The notes under the pieces are model-generated. The model was not told the origin of the DNA, ran no database searches, and saw only the letters and a list, made by a program, of their open reading frames with translations. From NCBI GenBank assembly GCA_964353455.1, contig CAYGWP010000428.1:1-14400 (forward strand): a DNA stretch of 14,400 bases, given 5' to 3'. Position 1 is the stretch's first letter; the number at the start of each line of letters is the position of its first letter. This stretch comes from CAYGWP01 sp964353455 (lineage in GTDB: Bacteria; Planctomycetota; Phycisphaerae; FEN-1346). Positions 6,350-12,904 of this stretch are shown here, one piece after another. The position numbers and the translations under genes were made by a program.

Positions 6350-6406
6350 GGCGCTAGCGCCAGGGCCGTTTTGGGGTCCGAAAAGGCGTTTTTTTGGCGT
6401 TTCGGA
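6350..6406. repeat. Two further palindromes in the AT-rich block
   Basis: GGCGCTAGCGCC (6350-6361) is a perfect 12-base palindrome with CCCT/GGG further out. TCCGAAA (6377-6383) pairs with TTTCGGA (6400-6406) around a T7 run. Both lie between the curved array and the right copy of the 33-nt palindrome. No role can be assigned. Confidence 0.6.
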
Positions 6407-6417
6407 GGTCGAAATTG

Positions 6418-6450
6418 ACGTAAGTGTTTTTGCAAAAATGACACTTACGT
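6418..6450. repeat. 33-nt nested palindrome, right copy
   Basis: Perfect ten-base arms ACGTAAGTGT / ACACTTACGT surround TTTTTGCAAAAATG-type loop sequence, and the loop is itself self-complementary. This is the more symmetrical of the two copies. It lies about 40 bases downstream (minus strand) of the nrpR terminator. Confidence 0.85.
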
Positions 6451-6490
6451 GCGACCACGTTTAGCCGCTGCCGCACACGGCAGCGTCATT

Positions 6491-6518
6491 AAAAAACCGT
6501 CGCCGTTTGCGGCGACGG
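6491..6518 (-). terminator. Intrinsic terminator of the gdhA-nrpR operon
   Basis: On the minus strand a perfect 9-bp stem CCGTCGCCG / CGGCGACGG with loop CAAA is followed at once by TTTTTT. It begins 17 bases after the nrpR stop. The stem sequence CGGCGACGGCTA is repeated between the terminator and the stop codon, and a second hairpin (GCTGCCG/CGGCAGC) follows. Confidence 0.9.
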
Positions 6519-6534
6519 CTAAACACGGCGACGG

Positions 6535-7515
6535 CTACACCAGCGAAACGAGGTCAGCGAATTCGCAGAGGCGGGCGAGGGCTCGGTTCTCGGTGGGGAT
6601 GCCTGATTCCTGGACGGCGGCAAGGGGGTTGAGGCCGGCCGAGATGACGATGCCCAGGCGGCCGTTATCGACGGGGATTTCGAGCAAGGGGCGGCTGGGT
6701 TCGCCGACGAGGACCATTCCGCCGAGGCCGGCCTCATCCATCTGCTGGATGACCTTCCGAACGTGGTCGATGGCGACGGCGGGGACCTCGCGGAAACTTG
6801 CCCCGATGATGCCTGTGCCGGTGCGTGCGGCAGCGAGGACGCTGGTCATTCCGGCCTTGATGAAGACCTCGATGGGGTCCAAGGTGGTGCCGGCGTAATG
6901 GATGATGTGGGTGAATCGGCGCGGTTCGCCCTCTCGGATCTCCAGAAGGCCGCCGAAGCGGGCCCGCGTGGGGATGCCGACGGCCCGGAGGAGGCCGTTC
7001 AGTGTGATACTGCATACGGTGCCGATGGCGACCTCTCCGCCGGCCAGTGCGAGGCCGGGAACGCCGTCGCCGGTCTTGGCGATAAGGCCGTAATGGCCCA
7101 TGCCGAGACGGGCGCGGATGACCGATTCCATCATGCGGCGGGCATCGTCGAGGTAGGCCGCCGGGATGGTGGAGATGTTGACGATGACGGTGCCGCGGTA
7201 TCTGGAGAGGTCGAGGGTCATGTTGTAGGCGAGTTCATCGGCACGGGCATCGATGAAGCCGACCTTGTCGATAATGAGGGATGAGGCGAGTTCGCGGCGG
7301 CCGTGGTCGGTTAGTTCGCGTCCGCGGCGGCCGAGGTTGACGGTGAGGCCTGCGGCATCCATGGCGTCGAGGTAGTTGCGGACCATGCGTTGTTCGAGGT
7401 CGATGCCTGCCAGGCGCAGGCCGCGTGCGATCTTGGTGCTGCCGAGTGGTCGGCCGGCCTCTTCGAGAACCCGCAGAATAGCGGTGATTTTGCGTTGGCT
7501 GTCGATGTTGACCAT
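6535..7515 (-). CDS. nrpR: NrpR-type nitrogen repressor (winged helix + DUF128)
   Basis: 326 residues. Residues about 5-75 are a winged helix-turn-helix (RKITAILRVLEEAGRPLGSTKIARGL onward, then MVRNYLDAMDAAGL). Residues about 80-310 match the NrpR regulatory domain (DUF128), with EVAIGTVCSITLNGLL, a GIPTRARFGGLLE stretch and FIKAGMTSV. In methanogens NrpR represses nitrogen-assimilation genes and releases DNA on binding 2-oxoglutarate. Bacterial homologues exist but are little characterised. This copy has one DUF128, not two as in Methanococcus. I chose ATG 7515, with GAGG six bases upstream, over a TTG at 7566. It lies 93 bases downstream of gdhA on the same strand, so it is likely co-transcribed with a probable target. 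A strong hairpin lies in the gap. An intrinsic terminator closes the unit. Confidence 0.88.
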   Translation of the reverse strand: MVNIDSQRKITAILRVLEEAGRPLGSTKIARGLRLAGIDLEQRMVRNYLDAMDAAGLTVNLGRRGRELTDHGRRELASSLIIDKVGFIDARADELAYNMTLDLSRYRGTVIVNISTIPAAYLDDARRMMESVIRARLGMGHYGLIAKTGDGVPGLALAGGEVAIGTVCSITLNGLLRAVGIPTRARFGGLLEIREGEPRRFTHIIHYAGTTLDPIEVFIKAGMTSVLAAARTGTGIIGASFREVPAVAIDHVRKVIQQMDEAGLGGMVLVGEPSRPLLEIPVDNGRLGIVISAGLNPLAAVQESGIPTENRALARLCEFADLVSLV

Positions 7516-7538
7516 AGCGGCCTCGCGGGTCAACAGAG

Positions 7539-7571
7539 GTCGCTCGCCGCGAAGGCGCCGGGGCAAGCGAC
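7539..7571 (-). promoter_or_regulatory. Hairpin in the gdhA-nrpR gap
   Basis: A ten-base stem (GTCGCTTGCC against GGCGAGCGAC, one G-U pair) with a 13-base loop lies just upstream of the nrpR ribosome site. No U-tract follows, so it is more likely an mRNA processing or stability element that sets the gdhA:nrpR ratio than a terminator. This is inference. Confidence 0.5.
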
Positions 7572-7608
7572 CGGTTGGCTGGCGTTACTCATACACAAGA
7601 TGGGGCGG

Positions 7609-8949
7609 TTACACAAGCCCCTGTGCCATCATGGCCCTGGCGACCTTGAGGAAGCCGGCGATGTTTGCGCCGGCGACGAGGTTGCCCTTCTGGCCGTAGG
7701 CCTCGGCGGCCTTGGTGCACTGGTCGTAGATGGAATTCATGATGAGTTTCAGTCGTGCATCGACCTCCTCGAAGGTCCACAAGAGGCGCATGGAGTTCTG
7801 ACACATTTCCAGTGCGCTGGTGGCGACGCCGCCGGCGTTGGCGGCCTTTGCGGGGCCGAAACTGACGCCGGCATCGAGGAAGACCTTGATGGCTTCGGGC
7901 GTGGAGGGCATGTTTGCGCCCTCGCCGACGGCGATGCAGCCGCACTTGACGAGTTTCTTGGCGCCGTCCTCGTCGATCTCATTCTGCGTGGCCGAGGGCA
8001 GGGCCACCTGGCAGGGAACCGACCAGATGCCGTCGCAGCCATCGACGTACTTGGCGGATGGGTGCCGCTGTGTGTACTCCTTGATGCGGCCGCGCTCGAC
8101 CTCCTTGATCTGCTTGACGGTCTCCAGGTTGATTCCCTTGGGATCGACGATGTAGCCGTTGGAGTCGGACATGGCGACGACGCGTGCCCCGAGTTGCTGG
8201 GACTTCTGGACGGCGTAGATGGCGACGTTGCCGGAACCGGAGACGGTGACGTCGAGGCCTTTCCACGACTTGCCGCGGGCCTCGAGCATGCGGGAGACGA
8301 AGTACACCAGGCCGTAGCCTGTGGCCTCGGTGCGGACGAGCGAGCCGCCCCAGTCGAGGCCCTTTCCCGTGAGGACGCCGGTGTAGGTGTTGGTGAGTCT
8401 CTTGTACTGGCCGAAGAGGAAACCGATCTCTCGTCCGCCGACGCCGATGTCGCCGGCGGGCACATCGGTGTCCGGACCGATGTGGCGGAAGAGTTCGGAC
8501 ATGAACGACTGGCAGAAGCGCATGACCTCGTTATCGCTCTTGCCCTTGGGGTCGAAGTCGCTGCCGCCCTTGCCACCGCCGATGGGCGTCGTGGTCAGGG
8601 CGTTCTTGAAGATCTGCTCGAAGCCGAGGAACTTGATGATGCCGAGATAGACCGAAGGGTGGAACCGAAGGCCGCCCTTGTAAGGGCCGATGGCGGTGGA
8701 GAACTGAACGCGGAAGCCGCGGTTGATCTGGACTTCGCCCTTGTCGTTGGTCCAGGGGACTCGGAACATGATCTGGCGCTCGGGCTCGAGGATGCGCTCC
8801 AGGACCTTCATCTTGGCGAAGGCCGGGTTCTTGTCGATGACGCCGGCGACCGACTCGGCGACCTCTCGGACGGCCTGGTGGAACTCGGTCTCGCCGGGGT
8901 TCCGCGCGACGACCGTTTCCATAACACGATCAACAAATTCCTTCGACAT
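7609..8949 (-). CDS. gdhA: NADP-specific glutamate dehydrogenase
   Basis: 446 residues, the usual length of the hexameric class-I enzyme. It makes glutamate from 2-oxoglutarate, ammonium and NADPH in the cytoplasm. The N-terminal substrate domain shows GPYKGGLRFHPSV (Lys91), the catalytic PIGGGKGGSDFDPKG with Lys127, and PAGDIGVGGREIG with Asp167. The nucleotide domain shows SGSGNVAIYA (about 237-246), and its second strand ends SDSNG, the NADP(H) type. A C-terminal AGANIAGF motif is present. AAGGAGAG before ATG 8949 is a good ribosome site. The gene is first in a unit with nrpR and diverges from nfnA-nfnB, which can supply NADPH. A palindrome in its leader (8988-9003) is a candidate repressor site. 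Confidence 0.96.
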   Translation of the reverse strand: MSKEFVDRVMETVVARNPGETEFHQAVREVAESVAGVIDKNPAFAKMKVLERILEPERQIMFRVPWTNDKGEVQINRGFRVQFSTAIGPYKGGLRFHPSVYLGIIKFLGFEQIFKNALTTTPIGGGKGGSDFDPKGKSDNEVMRFCQSFMSELFRHIGPDTDVPAGDIGVGGREIGFLFGQYKRLTNTYTGVLTGKGLDWGGSLVRTEATGYGLVYFVSRMLEARGKSWKGLDVTVSGSGNVAIYAVQKSQQLGARVVAMSDSNGYIVDPKGINLETVKQIKEVERGRIKEYTQRHPSAKYVDGCDGIWSVPCQVALPSATQNEIDEDGAKKLVKCGCIAVGEGANMPSTPEAIKVFLDAGVSFGPAKAANAGGVATSALEMCQNSMRLLWTFEEVDARLKLIMNSIYDQCTKAAEAYGQKGNLVAGANIAGFLKVARAMMAQGLV

Positions 8950-8987
8950 GGCGCTCTCTCCTTATAAACCTGTCTGCTGGACCTGGT

Positions 8988-9041
8988 TCCTTATCCGTAA
9001 GGACCTGGGGGACATTCTGACACAGGAATCGGCAAATGCAA
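8988..9041 (-). promoter_or_regulatory. gdhA promoter with palindromic operator candidate
   Basis: On the minus strand TTGCAT (9036-9041), a 16-base spacer and CAGAAT (9014-9019) form a moderate sigma-70 promoter with a start near 9007. Just downstream is TCCTTA-N4-TAAGGA (8988-9003), a perfect inverted repeat positioned to block transcription. The archaeal NrpR site is GGAA-N6-TTCC, so this differs, but it is the most operator-like sequence between the divergent genes. Binding by NrpR is inference. Confidence 0.5.
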
Positions 9042-9075
9042 GCGCAATTTCCGGAATAATTGTCGGATTGCGGCC

Positions 9076-9101
9076 ATAAGCGGCATGGCAGTGCCGCTTA
9101 T
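9076..9101. promoter_or_regulatory. Perfect 10-bp inverted repeat between divergent gdhA and nfnA
   Basis: ATAAGCGGCA and TGCCGCTTAT enclose the six-base loop TGGCAG. It is central in the 292-base divergent region, upstream of both predicted promoters. No U-tract follows. It may be a binding site for an activator or repressor of both operons, or a dispersed hairpin. Confidence 0.6.
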
Positions 9102-9179
9102 TGCGCCTGGATAGTCACGTTCAGAGGGGGCGAGGGTGGCCGGCAAGCAGGAATACGCCCATTCTTGCGGGTCCTGTGT

Positions 9180-9208
9180 TGACGCTAGCCCATCGGGTCA
9201 CTAGACTT
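9180..9208 (+). promoter_or_regulatory. Predicted sigma-70 promoter of nfnA-nfnB
   Basis: TTGACG (9180-9185), a 17-base spacer and TAGACT (9203-9208) give a start near 9215 and a leader of about 27 bases before ATG 9242. Spacing and distance are ideal. Confidence 0.6.
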
Positions 9209-9241
9209 CACCGCTCATTCTATTGTGAGGGCCGCCACGCG

Positions 9242-10075
9242 ATGAACAAGATCGTGAGACGCGAGAATCTGGGACCGGACGTGATACGGATGAAGGTGGA
9301 GTGTCCGCGGCTGGCCCGCAAGGCAAGGCCGGGGCAGTTCGTGATCCTGAGGATCAGCGAATTCGGCGAGCGGTTTCCGCTTACGGTCGCCGACAGCGAT
9401 GCGGACGGCGGGACCATCGACCTCATTTTCCAGGTGGTCGGGAAGTCCACCGCACAACTTGGGGCCATGAAGGCGGGTGACGACATCCTCGACCTCGTCG
9501 GTCCGCTGGGCGTGCCGACGGAGATTGAGCGATACGGGCGGGTCCTGTGCGTGGGCGGGGGCATTGGCGTGGCGCCGCTGTATCCGATCGCCAAGGCCCT
9601 GAAGCGGGCGGGCAACACGGTGGTGGCGGTGCTCGGGGCGCGGTCGAAACACTTGTTGATCCTTGAGAGCGAGTTCCGCGCGATCGCCGATGAGGTTCGC
9701 ATTGCGACCGATGATGGGACGTACGGCCGCAAGGGCTTCGTTACGGACGTGATCGGCGACCTCTTGGGCGGAGGGATGAAGTTCGACAAGGCGTGGGCGA
9801 TCGGGCCGGTGCCGATGATGCGGGCCACGTCAAAGGTGAGCGCCCAGGCGGGGATTCCGACGCTCGTAAGCCTGAACCCGATCATGGTCGATGGCACAGG
9901 GATGTGCGGCGGGTGCCGGGTGATCGTCGGCGGGAAGGTGAAGTTCGCGTGCGTGGACGGGCCGGAGTTCCCGGGAGACCAGGTCGATTTCGATTCCCTT
10001 GCCCGGCGTCTCGGGACCTATCGCGAGAAGGAGAGGCGCGACCACGAGGCGTGCAAGGTCGGAATGGGAAAGTGA
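9242..10075 (+). CDS. nfnA: NfnA-like NADH-dependent ferredoxin:NADP+ oxidoreductase, alpha subunit (SudB/GltD-associated FNR-like)
   Basis: 277 residues from ATG 9242. The open frame reaches back to 9101 but has no ribosome site there, and family homology starts at MNKIVRRENLGPD. The FAD-binding FNR domain shows PGQFVILRI and ERFPLTVAD. The nucleotide domain shows CVGGGIGVAPLYPIAKAL (about 103-120). The C-terminus holds the [2Fe-2S] site DGTGMCGGCRV...FACVDGPEF with Cys222, Cys225, Cys237 and Asp217 as likely ligands. With NfnB it forms the soluble bifurcating enzyme that makes NADPH from NADH and reduced ferredoxin, or runs in reverse. Older annotations call it sulfide dehydrogenase subunit B or dihydroorotate dehydrogenase electron-transfer subunit. 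nfnB follows after 98 bases. Confidence 0.88.
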   Translation: MNKIVRRENLGPDVIRMKVECPRLARKARPGQFVILRISEFGERFPLTVADSDADGGTIDLIFQVVGKSTAQLGAMKAGDDILDLVGPLGVPTEIERYGRVLCVGGGIGVAPLYPIAKALKRAGNTVVAVLGARSKHLLILESEFRAIADEVRIATDDGTYGRKGFVTDVIGDLLGGGMKFDKAWAIGPVPMMRATSKVSAQAGIPTLVSLNPIMVDGTGMCGGCRVIVGGKVKFACVDGPEFPGDQVDFDSLARRLGTYREKERRDHEACKVGMGK

Positions 10076-10106
10076 TTGTGGATTGTGAATTGTGGATTGT
10101 GGATTG
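10074..10106. repeat. 7-bp tandem repeat GATTGTG beginning in the nfnA stop codon
   Basis: About 4.7 units of GATTGTG run from the last bases of the TGA stop codon through the nfnA-nfnB gap. The unit is the complement of the ATCCACA repeat at 6050-6077. The repeat expands an otherwise short operon gap. Confidence 0.85.
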
Positions 10107-10125
10107 AAAACCAAAGACGACGGCA

Positions 10126-10149
10126 TTTAGCCGGTCGCCTTGGCGACCG
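10126..10149. repeat. TTTAGCCG-hairpin repeat in the nfnA-nfnB gap
   Basis: TTTAGC is followed by an 8-bp stem CGGTCGCC-TT-GGCGACCG. Similar TTTAGCCG plus GC-rich hairpin arrangements lie at about 6460-6483 and, inverted, at 6510-6537 near the nrpR terminator. I read this as a small dispersed hairpin family that can serve as terminator or mRNA end. Confidence 0.55.
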
Positions 10150-10173
10150 CGCACATAGAAGGTACCCCGCGTT

Positions 10174-11625
10174 ATGAGCGAGACGAGAACTGACAAGCCT
10201 GACCGCATGAAACGGGTTTGCATGCCGGAGCGTCCGGCGGAGGTCCGTCGCAGGGACTTTAACGAGGTGCCGCTCGGGTTCACGGCAGAGCAGGCCCAGG
10301 CGGAGGCCAAGCGGTGCCTCCTCTGCAAGAAGCCGCAGTGCGTCACGGGATGCCCCGTAGGGATCGACATTTCTGGATTCGTTAAACTGGTCGCCGAAGG
10401 GAAGTTCGAGGAGGCGGCGGACCGGATTCTGCTCGTCAACGCGCTGCCCGCCGTGTGCGGCCGGGTGTGCCCGCAGGAGACGCAGTGCGAGATCAAGTGC
10501 GTCCTCGGGAAGAAGGGCGACCCGCTCTCAGTCGGGAACCTCGAGCGTTTCGTCGCCGATTGGAAGCGCGAGCACGGGACGTGCCCGCTGCCGCCCGCAC
10601 CGGTGCCGACGGGCCGCCGCGTCGCGGTCGTCGGGTCCGGACCGGCCGGCCTTACGTGCGCGGGTGAACTGGTCCTCAGGGGCCACGCGGTCACGATCTT
10701 CGAGGCGTTCCACAAGACGGGGGGCGTGCTGGTCTATGGCATTCCGGAATTCCGTCTGCCGAAGGCGATAGTGCAGGACGAGGTGGACCGGCTGAAGGTG
10801 CGGGGCGTAAAGATCGAGGTGAACGCCGTCGTCGGCAAACTCGAGACGGTGGATGAACTCCTCGCGGAGTACGATGCGGTGTTCATAGGCGTCGGGGCCG
10901 GGGCGCCGATGTTCCTGGGGGTGCCGGGCGAGGACTTCCTGGGCGTCTATAGTGCAAACGAGTACCTGACTCGCACGAACCTGATGCGTGCATACGACCG
11001 CGAGCGGGCCGACACGCCTATACTTCTGTCGAAGCGCGTCGCGGTGATCGGCGGCGGCAACGTTGCGATGGACTCGGCCCGAACGGCCCTGCGACTTGGG
11101 GCCGAGAAGGTCTATCTCATCTACCGGCGCAGCCGGACCGAGATGCCCGCCCGCGCCGCAGAAATCCACCACGCGGAGGAGGAGGGGATCGATTTCCGCC
11201 TACTCACGAACCCCACGCGGATCATCGGCAACGAGAAGGGCTGGGTGACGGGCATCGAATGCCAGAAGCAGGAACTCGGCGAACCGGATGCGTCGGGCCG
11301 CCGCCGCCCGGTGCCGATTGAAGGGAGCGAGTTTATTCTGGACGTGGATGCGGTGGTCGTGGCCATCGGCAACCGCCCCAACCCGATCGTGCCGAGCACT
11401 ACGCCGGACATGCAGACGAATAAGTGGGGCCTGATCGTCGCCGACGAGAAGACCGGCCGCACCACGAAGCCGCGCGTCTGGGCGGGGGGCGACATCGTTA
11501 CCGGCGCCGCCACCGTCATCAGCGCGATGGGCGCCGGCCAGGCCGCCGCACGAGACATCGACGCGTATCTAAAGTCCCCTAACGGCGAGTGGCAGTTGCC
11601 GCCGCCGGTTGAGGCGGAGGATTAA
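10174..11625 (+). CDS. nfnB: NfnB / GltA-like NADPH oxidoreductase, FAD and [4Fe-4S] subunit
   Basis: 483 residues. The N-terminal ferredoxin-like region has cysteines at 48, 51, 56, 60 and 95, 99, 105, 109, ligands for two [4Fe-4S] clusters. An FAD Rossmann motif, AVVGSGPAGL, is at about 151-160 and GVLVYGIPEFRLP at 184-196. The NADPH domain carries AVIGGGNVAMDSARTALRLG (about 290-310), and the C-terminus has WAGGDIVTGAATVISAMGAG for FAD. This is the family labelled NADPH-dependent glutamate synthase small subunit (gltA). With NfnA directly upstream and no large GltB-like synthase in view, the Nfn/SudA role is the better reading. GAAGGT lies upstream of ATG 10174. Its stop codon overlaps the stop of the convergent HEPN gene, and no terminator separates them. 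Confidence 0.92.
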   Translation: MSETRTDKPDRMKRVCMPERPAEVRRRDFNEVPLGFTAEQAQAEAKRCLLCKKPQCVTGCPVGIDISGFVKLVAEGKFEEAADRILLVNALPAVCGRVCPQETQCEIKCVLGKKGDPLSVGNLERFVADWKREHGTCPLPPAPVPTGRRVAVVGSGPAGLTCAGELVLRGHAVTIFEAFHKTGGVLVYGIPEFRLPKAIVQDEVDRLKVRGVKIEVNAVVGKLETVDELLAEYDAVFIGVGAGAPMFLGVPGEDFLGVYSANEYLTRTNLMRAYDRERADTPILLSKRVAVIGGGNVAMDSARTALRLGAEKVYLIYRRSRTEMPARAAEIHHAEEEGIDFRLLTNPTRIIGNEKGWVTGIECQKQELGEPDASGRRRPVPIEGSEFILDVDAVVVAIGNRPNPIVPSTTPDMQTNKWGLIVADEKTGRTTKPRVWAGGDIVTGAATVISAMGAGQAAARDIDAYLKSPNGEWQLPPPVEAED

Positions 11626-12023
11626 CCTAAATCCGACTGGCCCAGAACGAAGAACGGATTCGCCTGGGCGACGGCCTTCAGAATCCTGGCTGCACACTCC
11701 AAGGCTTTTGCGGCCTCCTCGGGCGAGACGTGGTTGCTCACACCATAGTCGCCCACGATGCGGATGCGCACAAGTCTAGAATAATCGTCGCCGAACTCAA
11801 CCGACATCACCCCCGCCTTCACGAGGTCCCTGTGAACAGCCGCCTCAAGGGCCGCATGCTTGTAGTAGATCTTGTCCTGAAGCACGAACCAGGCCGAGGC
11901 GGCATAGAACGCAGCGTAGTAAGACCGGGAGGCTGCCGCGTCCGGACTGACCGACAGGTCGTGTTTGGCCGCCCGTAAGGCTTGCTTGGCGCGCTCCCAC
12001 AGGTCGGCGGCGGCTTTGGTCAT
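11622..12023 (-). CDS. HEPN-domain protein of an MNT/HEPN pair
   Basis: 133 residues from ATG 12023. An upstream in-frame start exists, but the ATG overlaps the nucleotidyltransferase stop as ATGA, so translation is probably coupled. The helical HEPN pattern is clear: SRSYYAAFYAASAW (32-45), a middle helix with KHAALEAAVHRDLVK, then RIRIVGDYGVSNHVSPEEAAKAL (86-108). The R-x4-6-H RNase motif of many HEPN toxins is not present in canonical spacing, so nuclease activity is uncertain. In known pairs the MNT partner AMPylates and silences the HEPN toxin. The pair is convergent with nfnB with stops overlapping. Role as toxin or as simple nucleotide-binding complex is not decided by sequence. Confidence 0.85.
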   Translation of the reverse strand: MTKAAADLWERAKQALRAAKHDLSVSPDAAASRSYYAAFYAASAWFVLQDKIYYKHAALEAAVHRDLVKAGVMSVEFGDDYSRLVRIRIVGDYGVSNHVSPEEAAKALECAARILKAVAQANPFFVLGQSDLG

Positions 12024-12331
12024 ACGGCAATTCCCTCGCTCTTGACCATGCGGTATAAGGGCCACTCCTGGGCCTCGTATTCGGCGGCGTCAACCTCAAC
12101 CGCATGAATCAGACGTTCGGACTCAAGTACAAGCGGATAAAGAGCGTGAATGCTGGTCTTGGAGTCGTCCCATGTCACCGGCCCGTCGAGAAGAACGAGA
12201 AGGTCGATGTCGCTGTCGGGCTCGCCCGTGCCGCGTGCCTCGCTGCCGTAGAGGATCACGCCGCGCAGGCGCTCGCCGAAAGCCTGCTGGAGAAGGGACT
12301 TGACTCGACTCAGAAGTTCGCTGCGTTCCAT
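12020..12331 (-). CDS. MNT-type minimal nucleotidyltransferase (antitoxin-like)
   Basis: 103 residues from ATG 12331. The upstream extension lacks a ribosome site and homology. The pol-beta signature is LYGSEARGTGEPDSDIDLLV, with Gly29-Ser30 and the metal-binding Asp41 and Asp43. VEVDAAEYEA (about 78-87) probably supplies the third acidic residue. Minimal nucleotidyltransferases of this size transfer AMP to a partner. The partner here is the HEPN gene that follows with a 4-base overlap. A TATAAT box lies about 50 bases upstream. It is likely a type VII-like toxin-antitoxin pair, inferred from architecture. Confidence 0.87.
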   Translation of the reverse strand: MERSELLSRVKSLLQQAFGERLRGVILYGSEARGTGEPDSDIDLLVLLDGPVTWDDSKTSIHALYPLVLESERLIHAVEVDAAEYEAQEWPLYRMVKSEGIAV

Positions 12332-12381
12332 AGGGCACCCGGCGATTCGACCGGCCGACATGTCAGCCCAACAGCCACGGT

Positions 12382-12387
12382 ATTATA
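12382..12387 (-). promoter_or_regulatory. Possible -10 box of the MNT/HEPN operon
   Basis: A perfect TATAAT on the minus strand lies about 50 bases before the MNT start. No good -35 element is found at the usual distance, so the call is weak. Confidence 0.3.
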
Positions 12388-12410
12388 TCGAAGTCGGCCG
12401 TCTATGCGAG

Positions 12411-12438
12411 AAAAGACCACGGCCCGTACGGGCCGTGG
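12411..12438 (-). terminator. Intrinsic terminator after trxA
   Basis: A 22-base perfect palindrome, CCACGGCCCGT / ACGGGCCGTGG (12417-12438), is followed on the minus strand by TCTTTTCT. It lies about 65 bases past the thioredoxin stop and just before the -10 box of the MNT/HEPN unit, so it separates the two units. Confidence 0.75.
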
Positions 12439-12504
12439 CACGTGATTCCCTGGCGCGGCCGCCGGAGGGACCGCCGCGCGCGACACTCGGAGGACGGGAA
12501 CGGC

Positions 12505-12834
12505 TTACTTCAGCGCCTCGTCGAGGCCGGCCTTCAGGTCGTCCTTCGACGTGACGCCGACGAAGCGTTTCACGGGCTCGCCGTCCTTGAAGATGATAAG
12601 CGTTGGGATGGCCGTGATGCCGAAGCGTGCGGCCGTGTCGCGCTGGGCATCGGTGTCGAGTTTGCCGACCTTGGCCTTGCCGGCGTACTCATCGGCAACC
12701 GCAGCCACAGTAGGCGCGACCATGCGGCAGGGGGCGCACCATTCGGCCCAGAAATCGACCAGGCATACGCCCTTGGATTGTTCGATTTCCTTTTCGAAGT
12801 TCGCATCCGTCAATTCGACCACGTTCCCGGCCAT
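12505..12834 (-). CDS. trxA: Thioredoxin
   Basis: 109 residues, the full thioredoxin length. VDFWAEWCAPCRMVAP holds the active-site Cys33 and Cys36, and AIPT holds the cis-proline (Pro77). FKDGEPVKRFVG completes the fold. It is a cytoplasmic dithiol reductant for enzymes such as ribonucleotide reductase, peroxiredoxins and methionine sulfoxide reductase. GGAGG six bases before ATG 12834 fixes the start. The ferredoxin-thioredoxin reductase gene lies 70 bases upstream on the same strand, so electrons for this thioredoxin may come from ferredoxin rather than NADPH. A possible own promoter lies in the gap, and a terminator follows. Confidence 0.97.
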   Translation of the reverse strand: MAGNVVELTDANFEKEIEQSKGVCLVDFWAEWCAPCRMVAPTVAAVADEYAGKAKVGKLDTDAQRDTAARFGITAIPTLIIFKDGEPVKRFVGVTSKDDLKAGLDEALK

Positions 12835-12856
12835 CGGTTGCCTCCGTTCTCAGGTG

Positions 12857-12903
12857 ATTACGTCGCGTCTCACACTCAGGTCAACGCGGCCGCATCGGCC
12901 GCG
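12857..12903 (-). promoter_or_regulatory. Hairpin and possible trxA promoter in the FTR-trxA gap
   Basis: Just past the FTR stop is an 8-bp hairpin CGCGGCCG-CAT-CGGCCGCG (12885-12903) without a U-tract. Directly after it on the minus strand are TTGACC (12879-12884) and, 16 bases on, CGTAAT (12857-12862). trxA may therefore be read both from the FTR promoter and from here. Confidence 0.35.
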
Positions 12904-12904
12904 A

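Larger units (their letters stand above)
5308..6490. other. Long repeat-rich intergenic region; no gene seen
   Basis: No frame here has a plausible product; translations are repeats of Arg/Ser/His/Pro-rich sequence. From left to right it holds 7-bp G-rich repeats (5461-5494), a CATTNGT repeat (5557-5593), two related hairpins (5609-5626 and 5868-5885), C-rich and ATCCACA repeats (5950-6077), a duplicated CCCCTACTWATGGTAT motif (6083-6099 and 6115-6130), then an AT-rich palindromic block (6183-6450) described separately. Confidence 0.7.

Noticed and set aside
7390..8967. Long plus-strand open frame (525 codons) opposite gdhA
   Set aside because: It is antisense to a perfectly recognisable glutamate dehydrogenase and has an Asp/Gly/Leu/Ala-rich translation without family motifs, a usual shadow in GC-rich genes.
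9101..9241. 47-residue N-terminal extension of nfnA
   Set aside because: It covers the predicted promoter and an inverted repeat, lacks a ribosome site, and family homology begins at the ATG at 9242.
10174..11625. Calling this gene the glutamate synthase small subunit of a GltBD enzyme
   Set aside because: No large GltB-like subunit is in view and the NfnA partner is directly upstream, so the Nfn/SudA role is better supported.
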